Source: Phycisphaerales bacterium
GTDB lineage: Bacteria; Planctomycetota; Phycisphaerae; Phycisphaerales; UBA1924
Reading direction: 5' to 3'
Assembly: GCA_030149165.1 (NCBI GenBank)
Contig: JASBRY010000009.1
Span: 806,001 to 870,000, forward strand
DNA: 64,000 bases
Made by a program: the position numbers and the translations under genes. The number at the start of each line of letters is the position of its first letter. Positions within the stretch are counted from its first letter, which is position 1. Below are positions 9,025 to 18,370 of this stretch, piece after piece. Below the pieces are notes generated by a model that saw only the letters and a list, made by a program, of their open reading frames with translations, searched no databases and was not told the DNA's origin.

Positions 9025-10413
9025 TTAGCCCAGATCAGACAGATCGTAGACCTTGCGAAGATCGTGGAAGAAACTCGGATAGGTCTTCGCGACGCACTTG
9101 GGATCGTTGATGACGATGTTGTCGAGGCGCAACGCAAGCAGTGACAACGACATAGCTATCCGATGATCGTCGTAGGTGTCCATGTAGACCGGAGATACTG
9201 GTGATTCCAAGTTCATCGGAGGCGTGATCGAGAGTGCATCCTCATCGCCGTTGAGGTTATCCGCGACTGTTACGCCGAGTTTCCCGAGTTCGGTCTTCAT
9301 CGCTTCGATGCGATCGCATTCTTTGACGCGGAGTGTTTTCACGCCTCGGATGATTGTGGTTCCCGATGCGAAGCACGCGACCGAAGCGAGCGACATGACC
9401 GCGTCCGGCATGTCGCGCATATCACACATGATCGGTTGCAACCGCTCCGCCCCTCGGCACGCGATCGTGTCGCCGCCCGTCACGATCGTGCATCCCATTT
9501 GCTCGAGCAGTTCTGGGAAGTGTGCATCGCCTTGCTGACTCTTGCTCTGATCAATGCCCTTCACACGAACGAGCGAGTTCGGGAGCAACGCGCCCGCGGC
9601 CCACCAATAGGTCGCGCCCGATGCGTCGGGTTCGATGTCGAGCACAAAGCGATCCATCCCAGGCAGGATCCGGATCACTGACAGATCCCCTGAATGCTGC
9701 GTCTGCACGCCGAGGTGATCGAGCAGTTCGAGCGTCATCCGCACATAGCTCTCGGAAGTGATGCCGTTGGGTTGGGTGATCGTCAATCCACTGGGGAGCA
9801 TCGGCGCCACGAGCATCAGCGCCGAAACAAACTGACTCGATTGGGTGGGCTGGATCTCAACCGTAGTTGGGATTAACGCGAGATCACTTGGAGGCGTGAT
9901 CCGGATCGGTGGACAACTGTCGTTCTTGAGATACTCAACTTTCGCGCCCAGTGTCGTCAGCAGATCACCAAGCTCGCGGATCGGACGCTGCTGCATCCGT
10001 TCGTTCCCAGTGATCGTGAGTGGTCCATCCGCGAGCAGCGCCGCCGCGGCGAGGAACCGCGTCGCCGTCCCTGCATTGTTGAGATTGATTGTGCTGTTGC
10101 TCGGATCGACACAGAGTTGGCCGTTGGTCCCAGTGATACGGACTGAGTTCTCTTCATGCTCAACTATGGCACCCAGTTGCTGGATCGCCGTGAGCATCCG
10201 CTGCGCATCGTCCGCTTCGATGAGCGGATGATTGACTGTCGATTCCCCCGGACCGATCGCCGCGAGCAGGAGCGCCCGATTCGTCAGACTCTTGGATCCA
10301 GGAGGACGGATCGTCACATCCAGCGAAGGTCTCCCTACGCTCCTCGACCACTTTGGCAGCGGCAACTGCTCAGGGAGTGAATCAATCGAGAGTTGGTCGG
10401 GAAACACACTCAT
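9025..10413 (-). CDS. aroA: 3-phosphoshikimate 1-carboxyvinyltransferase (EPSP synthase)
   Basis: Sixth step of the shikimate pathway: transfers enolpyruvyl from PEP to shikimate 3-phosphate. 462 residues, with a roughly 30-residue N-terminal extension before the fold. The PEP/S3P-binding loop reads [16 protein letters not shown] (Lys41, Ser42, Arg46), followed by [15 protein letters not shown] and the C-terminal [16 protein letters not shown] and [11 protein letters not shown] signatures. Its start overlaps the stop of yjdM by four bases (ATGA), so translation is coupled. aroB, another gene of the same pathway, is 7 kb away in a different operon. Confidence 0.96.
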   Translation of the reverse strand: MSVFPDQLSIDSLPEQLPLPKWSRSVGRPSLDVTIRPPGSKSLTNRALLLAAIGPGESTVNHPLIEADDAQRMLTAIQQLGAIVEHEENSVRITGTNGQLCVDPSNSTINLNNAGTATRFLAAAALLADGPLTITGNERMQQRPIRELGDLLTTLGAKVEYLKNDSCPPIRITPPSDLALIPTTVEIQPTQSSQFVSALMLVAPMLPSGLTITQPNGITSESYVRMTLELLDHLGVQTQHSGDLSVIRILPGMDRFVLDIEPDASGATYWWAAGALLPNSLVRVKGIDQSKSQQGDAHFPELLEQMGCTIVTGGDTIACRGAERLQPIMCDMRDMPDAVMSLASVACFASGTTIIRGVKTLRVKECDRIEAMKTELGKLGVTVADNLNGDEDALSITPPMNLESPVSPVYMDTYDDHRIAMSLSLLALRLDNIVINDPKCVAKTYPSFFHDLRKVYDLSDLG

Positions 10414-10748
10414 GCCTTCTTGACAAACTCGGATTTAAGTTGCATCGCGCCGATGCCTGGGATTTTGCAATCGATGTCGTGGTCGCCGTCGACGAGACGG
10501 ATGTTCTTCACCTTTGTCCCGCCTTTGACCACGAGAGACGATCCCTTGACTTTGAGGTCTTTGATCACCGTGACGCTGTCGCCGTCTTGGAGGGGATTGC
10601 CGTTCGCGTCCTTGACCTGCGCTGCGTCCTCAGCAGCCGCGGCTTCCGCTTCGGTCCATTCATGCGCACACGTTGGACAGATGAAGAGCGTGCCGTCGTG
10701 GTAGGTGTACTCATCGCCGCACTTGGGACATGGAGGTTCTTGGGACAT
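10410..10748 (-). CDS. yjdM: PhnA/YjdM-family zinc-ribbon protein
   Basis: 112 residues. An N-terminal zinc ribbon ([13 protein letters not shown] ... CPTCAHEW) is followed by the conserved [26 protein letters not shown] domain typical of the family formerly called PhnA. Despite the old name, the family is not known to cleave phosphonates in the way of phosphonoacetate hydrolase, and its role is unclear. It sits between groES (15 bases upstream) and aroA (four-base overlap) in a housekeeping operon. Confidence 0.9.
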   Translation of the reverse strand: MSQEPPCPKCGDEYTYHDGTLFICPTCAHEWTEAEAAAAEDAAQVKDANGNPLQDGDSVTVIKDLKVKGSSLVVKGGTKVKNIRLVDGDHDIDCKIPGIGAMQLKSEFVKKA

Positions 10749-10763
10749 CGTTTGGTGCTCTCC

Positions 10764-11084
10764 TTAGCCGTCCTTGCGGAACACGGCGACGATGTCCTCG
10801 ACCGGGATCACGAACAAACGATTGTCACCCTCGAAATCCACAGGGATCGCTTGCTTGGGATTGAAGAGGATCCGATCGTAGTTGCGGATCGGATAGTCCG
10901 GATCATTGTCCACCTGCGTGGAGATCGCGACGACGCGTCCAGTCAGCGTCGGGATCTCGATCTTGTCAGGGAGGTGGATGCCTTTGGAGGTCTGCTTCTT
11001 GTCCTCATCCTTGCGGATCAGGACACGAGCGCCGATCGGCTCAACGGTTTCGAGTTCAGGTTTCGATGCTTTGCTTGAGGCCAT
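10764..11084 (-). CDS. groES: Co-chaperonin GroES
   Basis: 106-residue 10-kDa chaperonin cap for GroEL. The barrel starts at ETVEPIGARVLIRKDED, the region of the mobile loop reads KQTSKGIHLPDK, and the end is IPVEDIVAVFRKDG. There is a short Ser/Lys-rich N-terminal extension. groEL is not adjacent; the neighbours are an M28/PDZ peptidase and yjdM. An isolated groES is unusual and may be a second copy specialised for one of several GroELs; planctomycetes often carry more than one groES. No heat-shock inverted repeat (CIRCE) is visible upstream, as the gene is internal to an operon. Confidence 0.88.
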   Translation of the reverse strand: MASSKASKPELETVEPIGARVLIRKDEDKKQTSKGIHLPDKIEIPTLTGRVVAISTQVDNDPDYPIRNYDRILFNPKQAIPVDFEGDNRLFVIPVEDIVAVFRKDG

Positions 11085-11104
11085 GACTCATTATAGGAGT
11101 CTCA

Positions 11105-13132
11105 TTACTCGATGCCTTTGAGTGTCATCTCGATCTCGATCACATCGCCACCACGATCCACCGTCAGCTTCACCGCATCACCCGGCTCATGCTCGAGCAG
11201 CACGGGAGACCACGACTCGACCGACTTGATCCGCTCGCCGTTCCAGTGCGTGACGCGATCGTACTGCTGGAGTCCCGCTTCACTCGCGGAGGTCTCGTCG
11301 AAGACACGCTGGATCAGCAGTCCGCCCTTGGTGTGGTCCGCCGGGATGATCCCGATCCGGACCTTGGGTTGCGAGTTGTTCTGATCGTCGTCTGACGCAG
11401 CTCCGGTATCACGCGTATGAAGGAACGGCTCGCTGGTCATCGCCGCGCCAAACGCGATGTCCGAGACCGTCATCGCGATACGCGCCGCGCCCTCGATGTC
11501 GATCTTGTCGAGCGTGTCGTCTGGGGTGTGGTAGTCGTCATGCAATCCAGTGAAGAAGAACATGTTGGGGATGTCCTTGTTCTCAAAGTTCGCGTGATCG
11601 GATCGACCATTCCCAACAGAAGTATTCCGGTCGTACACCATCCCCGAGTTGTCGAGGTGATAGGTCGCAAGCGCATCGAGTTCTTTGCTGGATTCGAAGC
11701 CACCGATCTCGAGGGGGTCCGCTTCGAGCCGACCGATCATGTCCATATTGAGCATGATCGTGTGCTGATCAATCCCAGCGATCGGATTATCCACATAGAA
11801 TCGCGATCCGTTGAGTCCCGATTCTTCTGCCGTGAAAAGCAGGAAGAGTACTGAGCGTGCGTCCTGCTGCGGATCAAGCTGCGCGTATCGTTCGCTCAAC
11901 CGCTTCGCCGCGAGGATAACCCCTGAAGTTCCTGATGCGTTGTCATCGGCGCCAGGATGGATGATCCCAGTGTGTCCGCCGCGTGATCCGAAGTGCCCGT
12001 ATCCGACATGGTCGTAGTGCGCCCCGATGACGATGTACTCATCCGCGAGCTCACCTCGTCCGGGGAGGATCGCGCCGACATTGTCAGTGAAAGTGGGGGT
12101 GCGTTCGATATCGACGCTGACTTCAACCGATGATCCCACGATCTCTTCGACCACGCCTTCTTTGTTCGCTCGTGCGATCAACTCGTCGAGCTGCAAACCA
12201 CCGCGATCGAGGATCTCTTGCGCCACTTCGGAAGTAATCGAGAGCACAGGGATATCGAACTTCGGACCGCCCCGATTGCCGCGCCGAACACCCGCTGGTG
12301 GTGAGGTCGATCCGATGGAATCCAGGATCCCCGCGTTGTTGTCGTTCGCGTCATCAACCGAAACGATGAGCACCGCTTCGGCGCCGCGCCGTTCCAGGGC
12401 GCTGATCTTGTAAGTCAATCGTGAGTGATGTGACCAGCCGTCTTCCCTCCAGAGCGAGTTCCCCTGCTCGTCCATTGGTTCGTACTTGAGACACATCGCG
12501 ACTTTGCCTTCGAAGTTCTCGTTGTTCCCAAACCCAAGATACCCATCAGGTCCAGAGACCACGGCATACCCCGTGAACACCACCTCACCCTCCGCGTCGG
12601 TCGATCCCGAATACGCGAGTGGCGCAAACTCGTGATCCGCGATCAGTTCATCGCCGTTGACCGACATGGATTGAACCTTGGCGCTGAGCGAGTATCCGAT
12701 CGGGACTGCTTGTCGGAAGCTCGCGTTTTTGGTGACGATCTCAACGCCGTCCTCAGTGGTCTCAGATTCGCTGAACGCCGGCTGCAGTCCGATCTGCTTG
12801 AGTTCGTTCTCGATGTAGTTCGCCGCGTCCTTGATCCCCTGCGTTCCCGGCGCTCTCCCCTCACGCTGCGCATCACCGATGTATTCGATCATGCGCGTGT
12901 ACTCCTCAATGATCAGCGCATCCATCTCAGGGAGTTCCGCATCGCGAGCCTTGCGTTGCAGGTTCCTTTGGTTCTCTTCGAGGTTCTTCTGCGCGCGTTG
13001 CTTGCGGAGCTCGCGAGCGGTCTCCGGAGTGCTCGACCACGCGGGAGCTTGCACGCTTGCGCCGAACAGCACAGCGCCGGAGGCGATCAGGATGCGGGAC
13101 AGGGGTGTACGAAAGGGGTTGGATTGAGTCAT
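11105..13132 (-). CDS. Secreted M28 aminopeptidase with PA and PDZ domains
   Basis: 675 residues. Signal peptide in the first 32 residues, then a charged helical stretch, a protease-associated insert in the middle, and the catalytic M28 domain. Zinc ligands are visible in [33 protein letters not shown] and NMDMIGRL, and in HDDYHTPDDTLDKID near the end of the domain. A C-terminal PDZ domain (GGLLIQRVFDETSASEAGLQ...DRVTHWNGERI) is typical of periplasmic or outer-envelope peptidases and may hold substrates or partners. It lies 18 bases after lipB and 20 bases before groES. The substrate is unknown. Confidence 0.88.
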   Translation of the reverse strand: MTQSNPFRTPLSRILIASGAVLFGASVQAPAWSSTPETARELRKQRAQKNLEENQRNLQRKARDAELPEMDALIIEEYTRMIEYIGDAQREGRAPGTQGIKDAANYIENELKQIGLQPAFSESETTEDGVEIVTKNASFRQAVPIGYSLSAKVQSMSVNGDELIADHEFAPLAYSGSTDAEGEVVFTGYAVVSGPDGYLGFGNNENFEGKVAMCLKYEPMDEQGNSLWREDGWSHHSRLTYKISALERRGAEAVLIVSVDDANDNNAGILDSIGSTSPPAGVRRGNRGGPKFDIPVLSITSEVAQEILDRGGLQLDELIARANKEGVVEEIVGSSVEVSVDIERTPTFTDNVGAILPGRGELADEYIVIGAHYDHVGYGHFGSRGGHTGIIHPGADDNASGTSGVILAAKRLSERYAQLDPQQDARSVLFLLFTAEESGLNGSRFYVDNPIAGIDQHTIMLNMDMIGRLEADPLEIGGFESSKELDALATYHLDNSGMVYDRNTSVGNGRSDHANFENKDIPNMFFFTGLHDDYHTPDDTLDKIDIEGAARIAMTVSDIAFGAAMTSEPFLHTRDTGAASDDDQNNSQPKVRIGIIPADHTKGGLLIQRVFDETSASEAGLQQYDRVTHWNGERIKSVESWSPVLLEHEPGDAVKLTVDRGGDVIEIEMTLKGIE

Positions 13133-13150
13133 GCTGATTTCTACCAGTTC

Positions 13151-13900
13151 CTAGAGCGTCGGTTTCGTGGTCACGGCTTCAAACTGCTCAATTAACAAGC
13201 CGCTGAGATGGGAGTACAACGAGTCTACAAGATCACTCATCGAGGGAGCACGGTCCCCCAAGATCTGCTGAATCGAGATCACTGGTCGCCCGGATAGCCC
13301 GCAAGGGACAATGAGCTTGTAGTGATCCATATTGGTGCTCAGATTGATCGCGAGCCCGTGCAGGGTGATCCACCTGCGCACGCGCACACCGATCGCGCAG
13401 ACCTTCGCGGGTTGATCGCTCTCGAATCGATGCTGTGGGTTGTCCATTGGATCGATCCACACCCCAGTCGCATCGGGATCGGTCGATCCGACAATGTCAT
13501 ACTCCGCCAAGGTCTCGATGACCGCGGCTTCAAGCAAACGGATGTACTCATGGATCCTGATTTTCACCGCATTGAGATCGATGATCGGATAGCACACGAG
13601 CTGTCCAGGTCCGTGATAGGTGACATCCCCACCCCGATCGGTCTGATGCAACTCCACGCCTTGCTGAGCGAGGAGTTTTTCAGACGCGATGACATGCGAC
13701 GTCGCTTCAGGTCGTCTCGTGACGGTGATCACCGCCGGATGTTCGACCATGAGGATCCGTCCGATCTCCGATCGGTCATGCTCCTTCGATTCAAGCACCG
13801 TCTGGTGATGCTCGCACTGGACCTCATACGCCTCCGTATACGGCATCTTCCCGAGCACGAAACGGGTTAAAAACTGGGATGGTTTGGAGGGATTGGGCAC
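13151..13900 (-). CDS. lipB: Lipoyl(octanoyl) transferase
   Basis: Transfers octanoate from octanoyl-ACP to the lipoyl domains of 2-oxoacid dehydrogenases and GcvH. 249 residues with the family landmarks: TDRGGDVTYHGPGQLVCYPI, catalytic Lys166 in AKVCAIGVRV, and catalytic Cys200 in IVPCGL. Residues 145-165 form a short insertion between the two motifs. First gene of the minus-strand lipB operon, divergent from lpxA across 34 bases that must hold both promoters. No lipA is seen. Confidence 0.94.
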   Translation of the reverse strand: MPNPSKPSQFLTRFVLGKMPYTEAYEVQCEHHQTVLESKEHDRSEIGRILMVEHPAVITVTRRPEATSHVIASEKLLAQQGVELHQTDRGGDVTYHGPGQLVCYPIIDLNAVKIRIHEYIRLLEAAVIETLAEYDIVGSTDPDATGVWIDPMDNPQHRFESDQPAKVCAIGVRVRRWITLHGLAINLSTNMDHYKLIVPCGLSGRPVISIQQILGDRAPSMSDLVDSLYSHLSGLLIEQFEAVTTKPTL

Positions 13901-13934
13901 AGCAGATAGTATGCATATGACCTAGACTCTATGC

Positions 13935-14771
13935 ATGAGCAATATCCACCCAACCGCGATCATCGGCGATGAAGTCACACTCGCTGATGATGTCCTGATT
14001 GGTCCCAACTGTGTAATTTCAGGCAAAGTCACACTCGGATCAGGTGTCCGCTTGATGGCCTCTGTTCACCTTCAAGGCCCACTCACTGTCGGCGATCGGA
14101 CCATCTTCTATCCTGGAGCGCTCATCGGATTTGAACCGCAGGACTACAAGTTTAAGCCGGGAATGCCAACAGCCGGTGTGGAGATCGGCGCCGATTGTAT
14201 CTTCCGCGAACACTCAACAGTCCACGCCGCGAGTAACGCCGAGAAACCAACGCATGTCGGAGACCGCACCTTCTTTATGGTCAACACCCACGCCGGACAT
14301 GATGCGTGGGTCGGCTCTGATGTCGTCATGGTCAACAACACGGGCTTGGGTGGACACAGCGAGGTCCACGACCGCGCCATCCTCTCAGGTGGCACGATGC
14401 TCCATCAGTTCGGACGCGTTGGTCGACAAGCGATGACCTCAGGAGTGACCACGCTCACCAACGACCTCCCTCCATACTTCATGGCTTCTGAACGGAACAC
14501 CGTCGTGGGGATCAATGTCGTGGGGATGCGCCGAGCAGGCATGAGCCGAGACGATATCAACGCGGTCAAGCGTGCGTATACCGAGGTCTTCCGCCGAAAT
14601 CTTCCTTCGAAGGAGATGCATAAGGAGCTCGAAGCTCGCGCTCAAGAGTCCACAGCGGTCAAGGACATCTACGAGTTCGTCACGAGCTCCAAACGCGCGA
14701 TCTGCCCAGTCGGAGGGCGCAGACGCTCACGCGCGGTAGACGATCAAGGCTCACTCATCGCACGCGCATGA
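13935..14771 (+). CDS. lpxA: UDP-N-acetylglucosamine O-acyltransferase
   Basis: First step of lipid A synthesis: 3-O-acylation of UDP-GlcNAc from hydroxyacyl-ACP. 278 residues. The left-handed beta-helix hexad repeats run from residue 4 to about 190. The catalytic His lies in NTHAGHDAWVG, and the family-specific ASERNTVVGINVVGMRRAGM segment precedes the helical C terminus, which distinguishes it from LpxD. The presence of lpxA supports an outer membrane with lipid A. It overlaps the next gene by four bases. Confidence 0.92.
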   Translation: MSNIHPTAIIGDEVTLADDVLIGPNCVISGKVTLGSGVRLMASVHLQGPLTVGDRTIFYPGALIGFEPQDYKFKPGMPTAGVEIGADCIFREHSTVHAASNAEKPTHVGDRTFFMVNTHAGHDAWVGSDVVMVNNTGLGGHSEVHDRAILSGGTMLHQFGRVGRQAMTSGVTTLTNDLPPYFMASERNTVVGINVVGMRRAGMSRDDINAVKRAYTEVFRRNLPSKEMHKELEARAQESTAVKDIYEFVTSSKRAICPVGGRRRSRAVDDQGSLIARA

Positions 14772-15706
14772 GTCTCTTTCCGATCCAAACGGGAAGCGAG
14801 GAAGCACCGTTCACACTCAACGGCGCGCACGCCGCGTTGTGTGTGCTCGCTTCAGGGTCACGAGGGAACTGCAGCGTGCTTGTCATCCCGCGCACAGAAA
14901 ATACTCCGCGTCGAGTCTACCTGATCGATGCGGGATTGAGTCCACGCAGAACCGCATCGCTGCTCGCACAGCGCGGCATCCGTCCCGATGAAGTGGACGC
15001 GATCATCTACACGCACCTTGATTCGGATCACTGCTACGCCGGATGGGTCCGCGCGATCCGTCCTGGATACTTCCGCGCCAAGCTCATGATCCATCGAGGA
15101 CACCTCGGACGCGCCGAGCGCATGGGACTGCTCGCGCTCAAGACCGAACCCTTCGACAACGAGCACGAACTGGGACCCAACCTCCGATTGTTCACCGAGG
15201 TGCTCTCGCACGACTCGCTCGGAGTCGCGTGTTTCCGCTTCGTGTTTGACAACGATTCAGGGAAGACCGCACACCTTGGATACGCGACCGACTGCGGCAG
15301 GGTCACGCCGGGACTCATCGAACACCTTAGCGGCGTCGATACCCTCGCGATCGAATCCAACTACTGTCCCGACATGCAGGAAGCTTCGGGACGACCCGCA
15401 TACCTCAAGAAACGCATCATGGGAGGATCGGGGCACCTCAGCAACCAGCTCAGCGCCCACGCCGTGTCGCGTATGAAACCTCGTGAGCACCTCGTGCTGC
15501 TGCACCTCTCGCAGGAATGCAACACGCCGGACCTCGCCGCGAGCGAACACGCGCACGACGGGATCACGCGGACCATCTCGCTCCAGCACGAAGCGACGCC
15601 ATGGATCCCGATCAACTCGTGCGCTGATGAGCGTCCTGTGGTCTATCCGCGTGTGACGATGCGACAGGGTTCGCTCTTTCGCCAAGCGAGTCATCGAGGC
15701 ACCTGA
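14768..15706 (+). CDS. MBL-fold hydrolase (YycJ/PhnP-like) with altered metal motif
   Basis: 312-residue metallo-beta-lactamase-fold protein. The opening LASGSRGNCSVL and the later GGSGHLSNQLSAHAV and LLHLSQECN blocks match the YycJ/WalJ-type exonuclease-like family. The metal motif reads THLDSDH, that is HxDxDH instead of the usual HxHxDH, so one zinc ligand is replaced by aspartate. Other ligand positions (ATDCG, ESNYC) remain. It overlaps lpxA by four bases (ATGA) and touches the methyltransferase start (TGATG), hence tightly co-expressed. Substrate unknown; nucleic acid or phosphodiester is likely by family. Confidence 0.75.
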   Translation: MSLFPIQTGSEEAPFTLNGAHAALCVLASGSRGNCSVLVIPRTENTPRRVYLIDAGLSPRRTASLLAQRGIRPDEVDAIIYTHLDSDHCYAGWVRAIRPGYFRAKLMIHRGHLGRAERMGLLALKTEPFDNEHELGPNLRLFTEVLSHDSLGVACFRFVFDNDSGKTAHLGYATDCGRVTPGLIEHLSGVDTLAIESNYCPDMQEASGRPAYLKKRIMGGSGHLSNQLSAHAVSRMKPREHLVLLHLSQECNTPDLAASEHAHDGITRTISLQHEATPWIPINSCADERPVVYPRVTMRQGSLFRQASHRGT

Positions 15707-16509
15707 TGTCCGCAGCTTCCCGCGTTCTCTATAAGTTCAAACGACTGCTCCGCTACCTCGGAGTCTATAAACGCACCATCACGATGCAAGACGGCGTCCG
15801 CTATCGTGAACGCTCCGGGATCTCCCTGCGAAGAGCACTCAGTGATACAGGTCCCGGCGTTAAAGAATACGATGTCCGACTCCCCTGGGTCGACATCGAT
15901 GGTCGTAGAGGTATGCGCATCCGATACACCAACAGCCGTCTCTATGCTGATGTAGGACACGATCCGCGAGTCGTGCTCTACGCGCAGTTCCTCGAACACA
16001 TCCGTCCCGGCATGCGCGTCCTCGAACTCGGATGCGGGACAGGAGGTGGTTCCGCGCTCCTCGCGCACGCTGTCGGCCCATCAGGTGGGATCGTCGCCGT
16101 GGACCGTGACGGCGAATCCATCCGCTTCGCGCGTCAGCGTCATCGCTCCGATCACTGCTCATTTGAGCTCGGATGGATCGAAGCACTCGAAGGTGAGATC
16201 AATGGCGCCTTTGAAGCGGTGATCTGCGTGGATCTGCTCCGTGGGACCAAAGACACCCCAGAGGGCGCCAGAGTCATCGTGGAGGTTGGCCGTGTCGTAC
16301 GCCCAGGCGGATTGCTGATCGCGATTGTGACCGAAGAATCCGATCTCACGCCGCTCAAAGAAGGCTTCGAGAGTCTCGGACTCGTGCTCGAAAGAACACT
16401 CATCCCATGCAATCGGACTGGGTGGACCGGATGTGTTTACCAGCGTCCAGGTCAGATCCAAAGACCACTAACTCGGGATTATCACGAGCCAGATCCGTTC
16501 CTTGAATGA
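15706..16509 (+). CDS. Class I SAM-dependent methyltransferase
   Basis: 267 residues. Motif I is VLELGCGTGGGSALLAHA, followed by an acidic strand end in IVAVDRDGESIRFAR (ribose contact) and VICVDLLRG/VVRPGGLLIAIV, the usual Methyltransf_11/31 pattern. An N-terminal basic segment of about 90 residues precedes the fold and may give specificity. It sits in the lpxA operon directly after the MBL gene (one-base overlap). The methylated substrate is not evident. Confidence 0.75.
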   Translation: MSAASRVLYKFKRLLRYLGVYKRTITMQDGVRYRERSGISLRRALSDTGPGVKEYDVRLPWVDIDGRRGMRIRYTNSRLYADVGHDPRVVLYAQFLEHIRPGMRVLELGCGTGGGSALLAHAVGPSGGIVAVDRDGESIRFARQRHRSDHCSFELGWIEALEGEINGAFEAVICVDLLRGTKDTPEGARVIVEVGRVVRPGGLLIAIVTEESDLTPLKEGFESLGLVLERTLIPCNRTGWTGCVYQRPGQIQRPLTRDYHEPDPFLE

Positions 16510-16558
16510 GCCGAGTTCCACTGGGGAATCCGGACCCATCCGCCTATCCTTGATCTAT

Positions 16559-17044
16559 ATGAACGAACACAGCGACCACAACTCTTCATCCCCGAATCCA
16601 TCCGCAAGCACTGGAGGAGGGACCACCCTCTCAGATCAACAAGGGATCCTCGAAGTCGAGCAGGCGCGGGACTTTGCACAAGCGGTGGGGACCTCCCTGC
16701 TCGGAGACAAATGCGAGCATGTAGTGATCCTCGATGTCCACAAGACCTCGCCCGTCACCGGATTCATCGTCATCGGATCGGGAACCTCCGCTCGTCAGAT
16801 GCGATCATCGCTCGAGAACCTCAACGATGTCGCGAAGGACTTCGGGACCAGCGCTTACCACATCTCCAGCGATAACGACGCGTTGTGGTTGCTCGCGGAC
16901 TTCGTCGATGTCGTCGTGCATGTCTTCGAACCCAACGCACGCGCCCACTACGATCTCGAATCGATGTGGCCCGAAGCGCCAATGGTCGAGGTCCCGCCGT
17001 TCATCCCTCCAAAGAACGAATCCGTCAACGAGAAACAAGCGTGA
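16559..17044 (+). CDS. rsfS: Ribosome silencing factor RsfS
   Basis: RsfS binds L14 on the 50S subunit and blocks joining of the 30S subunit during starvation. The domain spans residues 30-135, with VEQARDFAQAVGTSL, VVILDVHKTSPVTGFIVIGSGTSARQ and DVVVHVFEPNARAHYDLESMW. These match the family core apart from the usual C-terminal aromatic patch. A Ser-rich N-terminal tail and a Pro-rich C terminus extend it to 161 residues. ATG 16559 is preferred to a TTG at 16502 that overlaps the previous gene, but no strong ribosome site marks either. The stop overlaps the GTG of aroB. Confidence 0.85.
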   Translation: MNEHSDHNSSSPNPSASTGGGTTLSDQQGILEVEQARDFAQAVGTSLLGDKCEHVVILDVHKTSPVTGFIVIGSGTSARQMRSSLENLNDVAKDFGTSAYHISSDNDALWLLADFVDVVVHVFEPNARAHYDLESMWPEAPMVEVPPFIPPKNESVNEKQA

Positions 17045-18222
17045 GCAGTCCAAGCACGGTGCATGTCCAGCTCGGAGATCGGGGATACGACATCGCCATT
17101 GGTCCAGGATCACTCAAGCAACTGCATCCTACGCTCACTTCCATGCACCAAAGCGGCGCCCGCAACGCGTTTATAGTGGTCGATTCAGGAGTCCCAACGC
17201 GTTTCCTCGAAGCAATCGAGCGGACATGTGACGCGATCGGACTCAAAGTCAACACCGCAACGATCACGCCGACCGAGTCCATCAAGACCATCGAGACCTA
17301 CCACGACCTGCTGACGCAGATCGCGTCGACCGGACACTCCCGAGTCGATCCCGTCATCGCGCTTGGAGGAGGGATAGTGGGAGACCTCGCCGGATTCGTC
17401 GCCGCGAGCTACCGCCGAGGCGTCCCGATCATCCAGTGTCCGACCACCCTCCTCTCGATGGTCGACGCTTCGGTAGGCGGGAAAACCGGATTCAATCTCC
17501 AGATCAGCAACGCCGACGGCTCCCCAAAGCTGCTCAAAAACCTCGTCGGCGCGTTCTGGCAGCCCGATCTCGTCATCGCGGATATCGATGTGCTCGATTC
17601 ACTCGACGCTCGATATCGTCGATCCGGACTCGCCGAATGCATCAAACACGGCTGCATCGCGACTGGTTTCAACCACCCAGATCTCATGGACTGGATGATC
17701 GCGAATCTCGATCAGGTCATCGCCTTTGAGCCGCAAGTGATCAGCGAGTTGGTTGCTCGCAATGTCGCGCTCAAAGCGAGCGTCGTCGCCACGGACGAAC
17801 GCGAAGACACGAGCAAGCAAGGCGGCCGCATGCTCCTCAACTTCGGACATACTTTCGGACACGCGATCGAGACCATCGCGCATCTCTCCCCAAGCAAAGA
17901 TGATCTCACCCTCGCGCCCCTCCATCACGGCGAAGCCATCGCGCTCGGAATGGTCGCCGCGTGCCGAGCCGCGGAGTCCGCTCACAATCTTTCCCCAGCA
18001 GTGGGGGATGAGCTCGTGTCCCTGCTCGATCGCGTCGGACTCCCATCGCGCGTATCGGGACTCCCAAGCAACGATGAACTCATCGAGCGGATGGGACACG
18101 ACAAGAAAGCAACCGCCGGATCAATCCGCGTGATTTACCCGATCCAGCGAGGCAAATGCGAGGTCTTCACAGGCGCGGATCCATCGCACCTCGCCGCCGG
18201 TTTCGACTCGATCCGCGGCTGA
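17041..18222 (+). CDS. aroB: 3-dehydroquinate synthase
   Basis: Second step of the shikimate pathway, NAD- and metal-dependent cyclisation of DAHP. The GTG at 17041 overlaps the rsfS stop (GTGA) and gives a 393-residue protein starting SSPSTVHVQLGDRGYDIAI. Motifs: LGGGIVGDLAGFVAASYRRG (NAD-binding), TTLLSMVDASVGGKTGFN, GLAECIKHGC, and metal ligands in NFGHTFGHAIE and LHHGEAIALGM. The frame is open further upstream to 16885, but that part is antisense to or within rsfS and was discarded. Last gene of the lpxA operon. Confidence 0.95.
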   Translation: MSSPSTVHVQLGDRGYDIAIGPGSLKQLHPTLTSMHQSGARNAFIVVDSGVPTRFLEAIERTCDAIGLKVNTATITPTESIKTIETYHDLLTQIASTGHSRVDPVIALGGGIVGDLAGFVAASYRRGVPIIQCPTTLLSMVDASVGGKTGFNLQISNADGSPKLLKNLVGAFWQPDLVIADIDVLDSLDARYRRSGLAECIKHGCIATGFNHPDLMDWMIANLDQVIAFEPQVISELVARNVALKASVVATDEREDTSKQGGRMLLNFGHTFGHAIETIAHLSPSKDDLTLAPLHHGEAIALGMVAACRAAESAHNLSPAVGDELVSLLDRVGLPSRVSGLPSNDELIERMGHDKKATAGSIRVIYPIQRGKCEVFTGADPSHLAAGFDSIRG

Positions 18223-18287
18223 TTTAAACCTCGACCTGCTCACCAAGGCATCTGCTTTGGGGGGAACCCTTTAGATTCGGATCAAGT

Positions 18288-18306
18288 TCGCTCCAGATTG
18301 GAGCGA
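18288..18306. promoter_or_regulatory. Perfect inverted repeat upstream of parA-CBM48
   Basis: TCGCTCCA (18288-18295), three-base spacer GAT, TGGAGCGA (18299-18306). It lies 65 bases before the GTG of the ParA-like gene in a 148-base intergenic region and is not followed by a T-run, so it looks more like an operator than a terminator. A weaker hairpin (18243-18260, CCAAGGCA/TGCTTTGG) precedes it. Confidence 0.4.
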
Positions 18307-18370
18307 TCAGGCGCATGCTTCCGATAAAAGCACTCATCGGGCTTGTTCACCGATGAAAGGCTGAGCTCGC

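Noticed and set aside
18223-18370. parS site beside parA
   Set aside because: No TGTTTCACGTGAAACA-like sequence; the inverted repeat there is unrelated.
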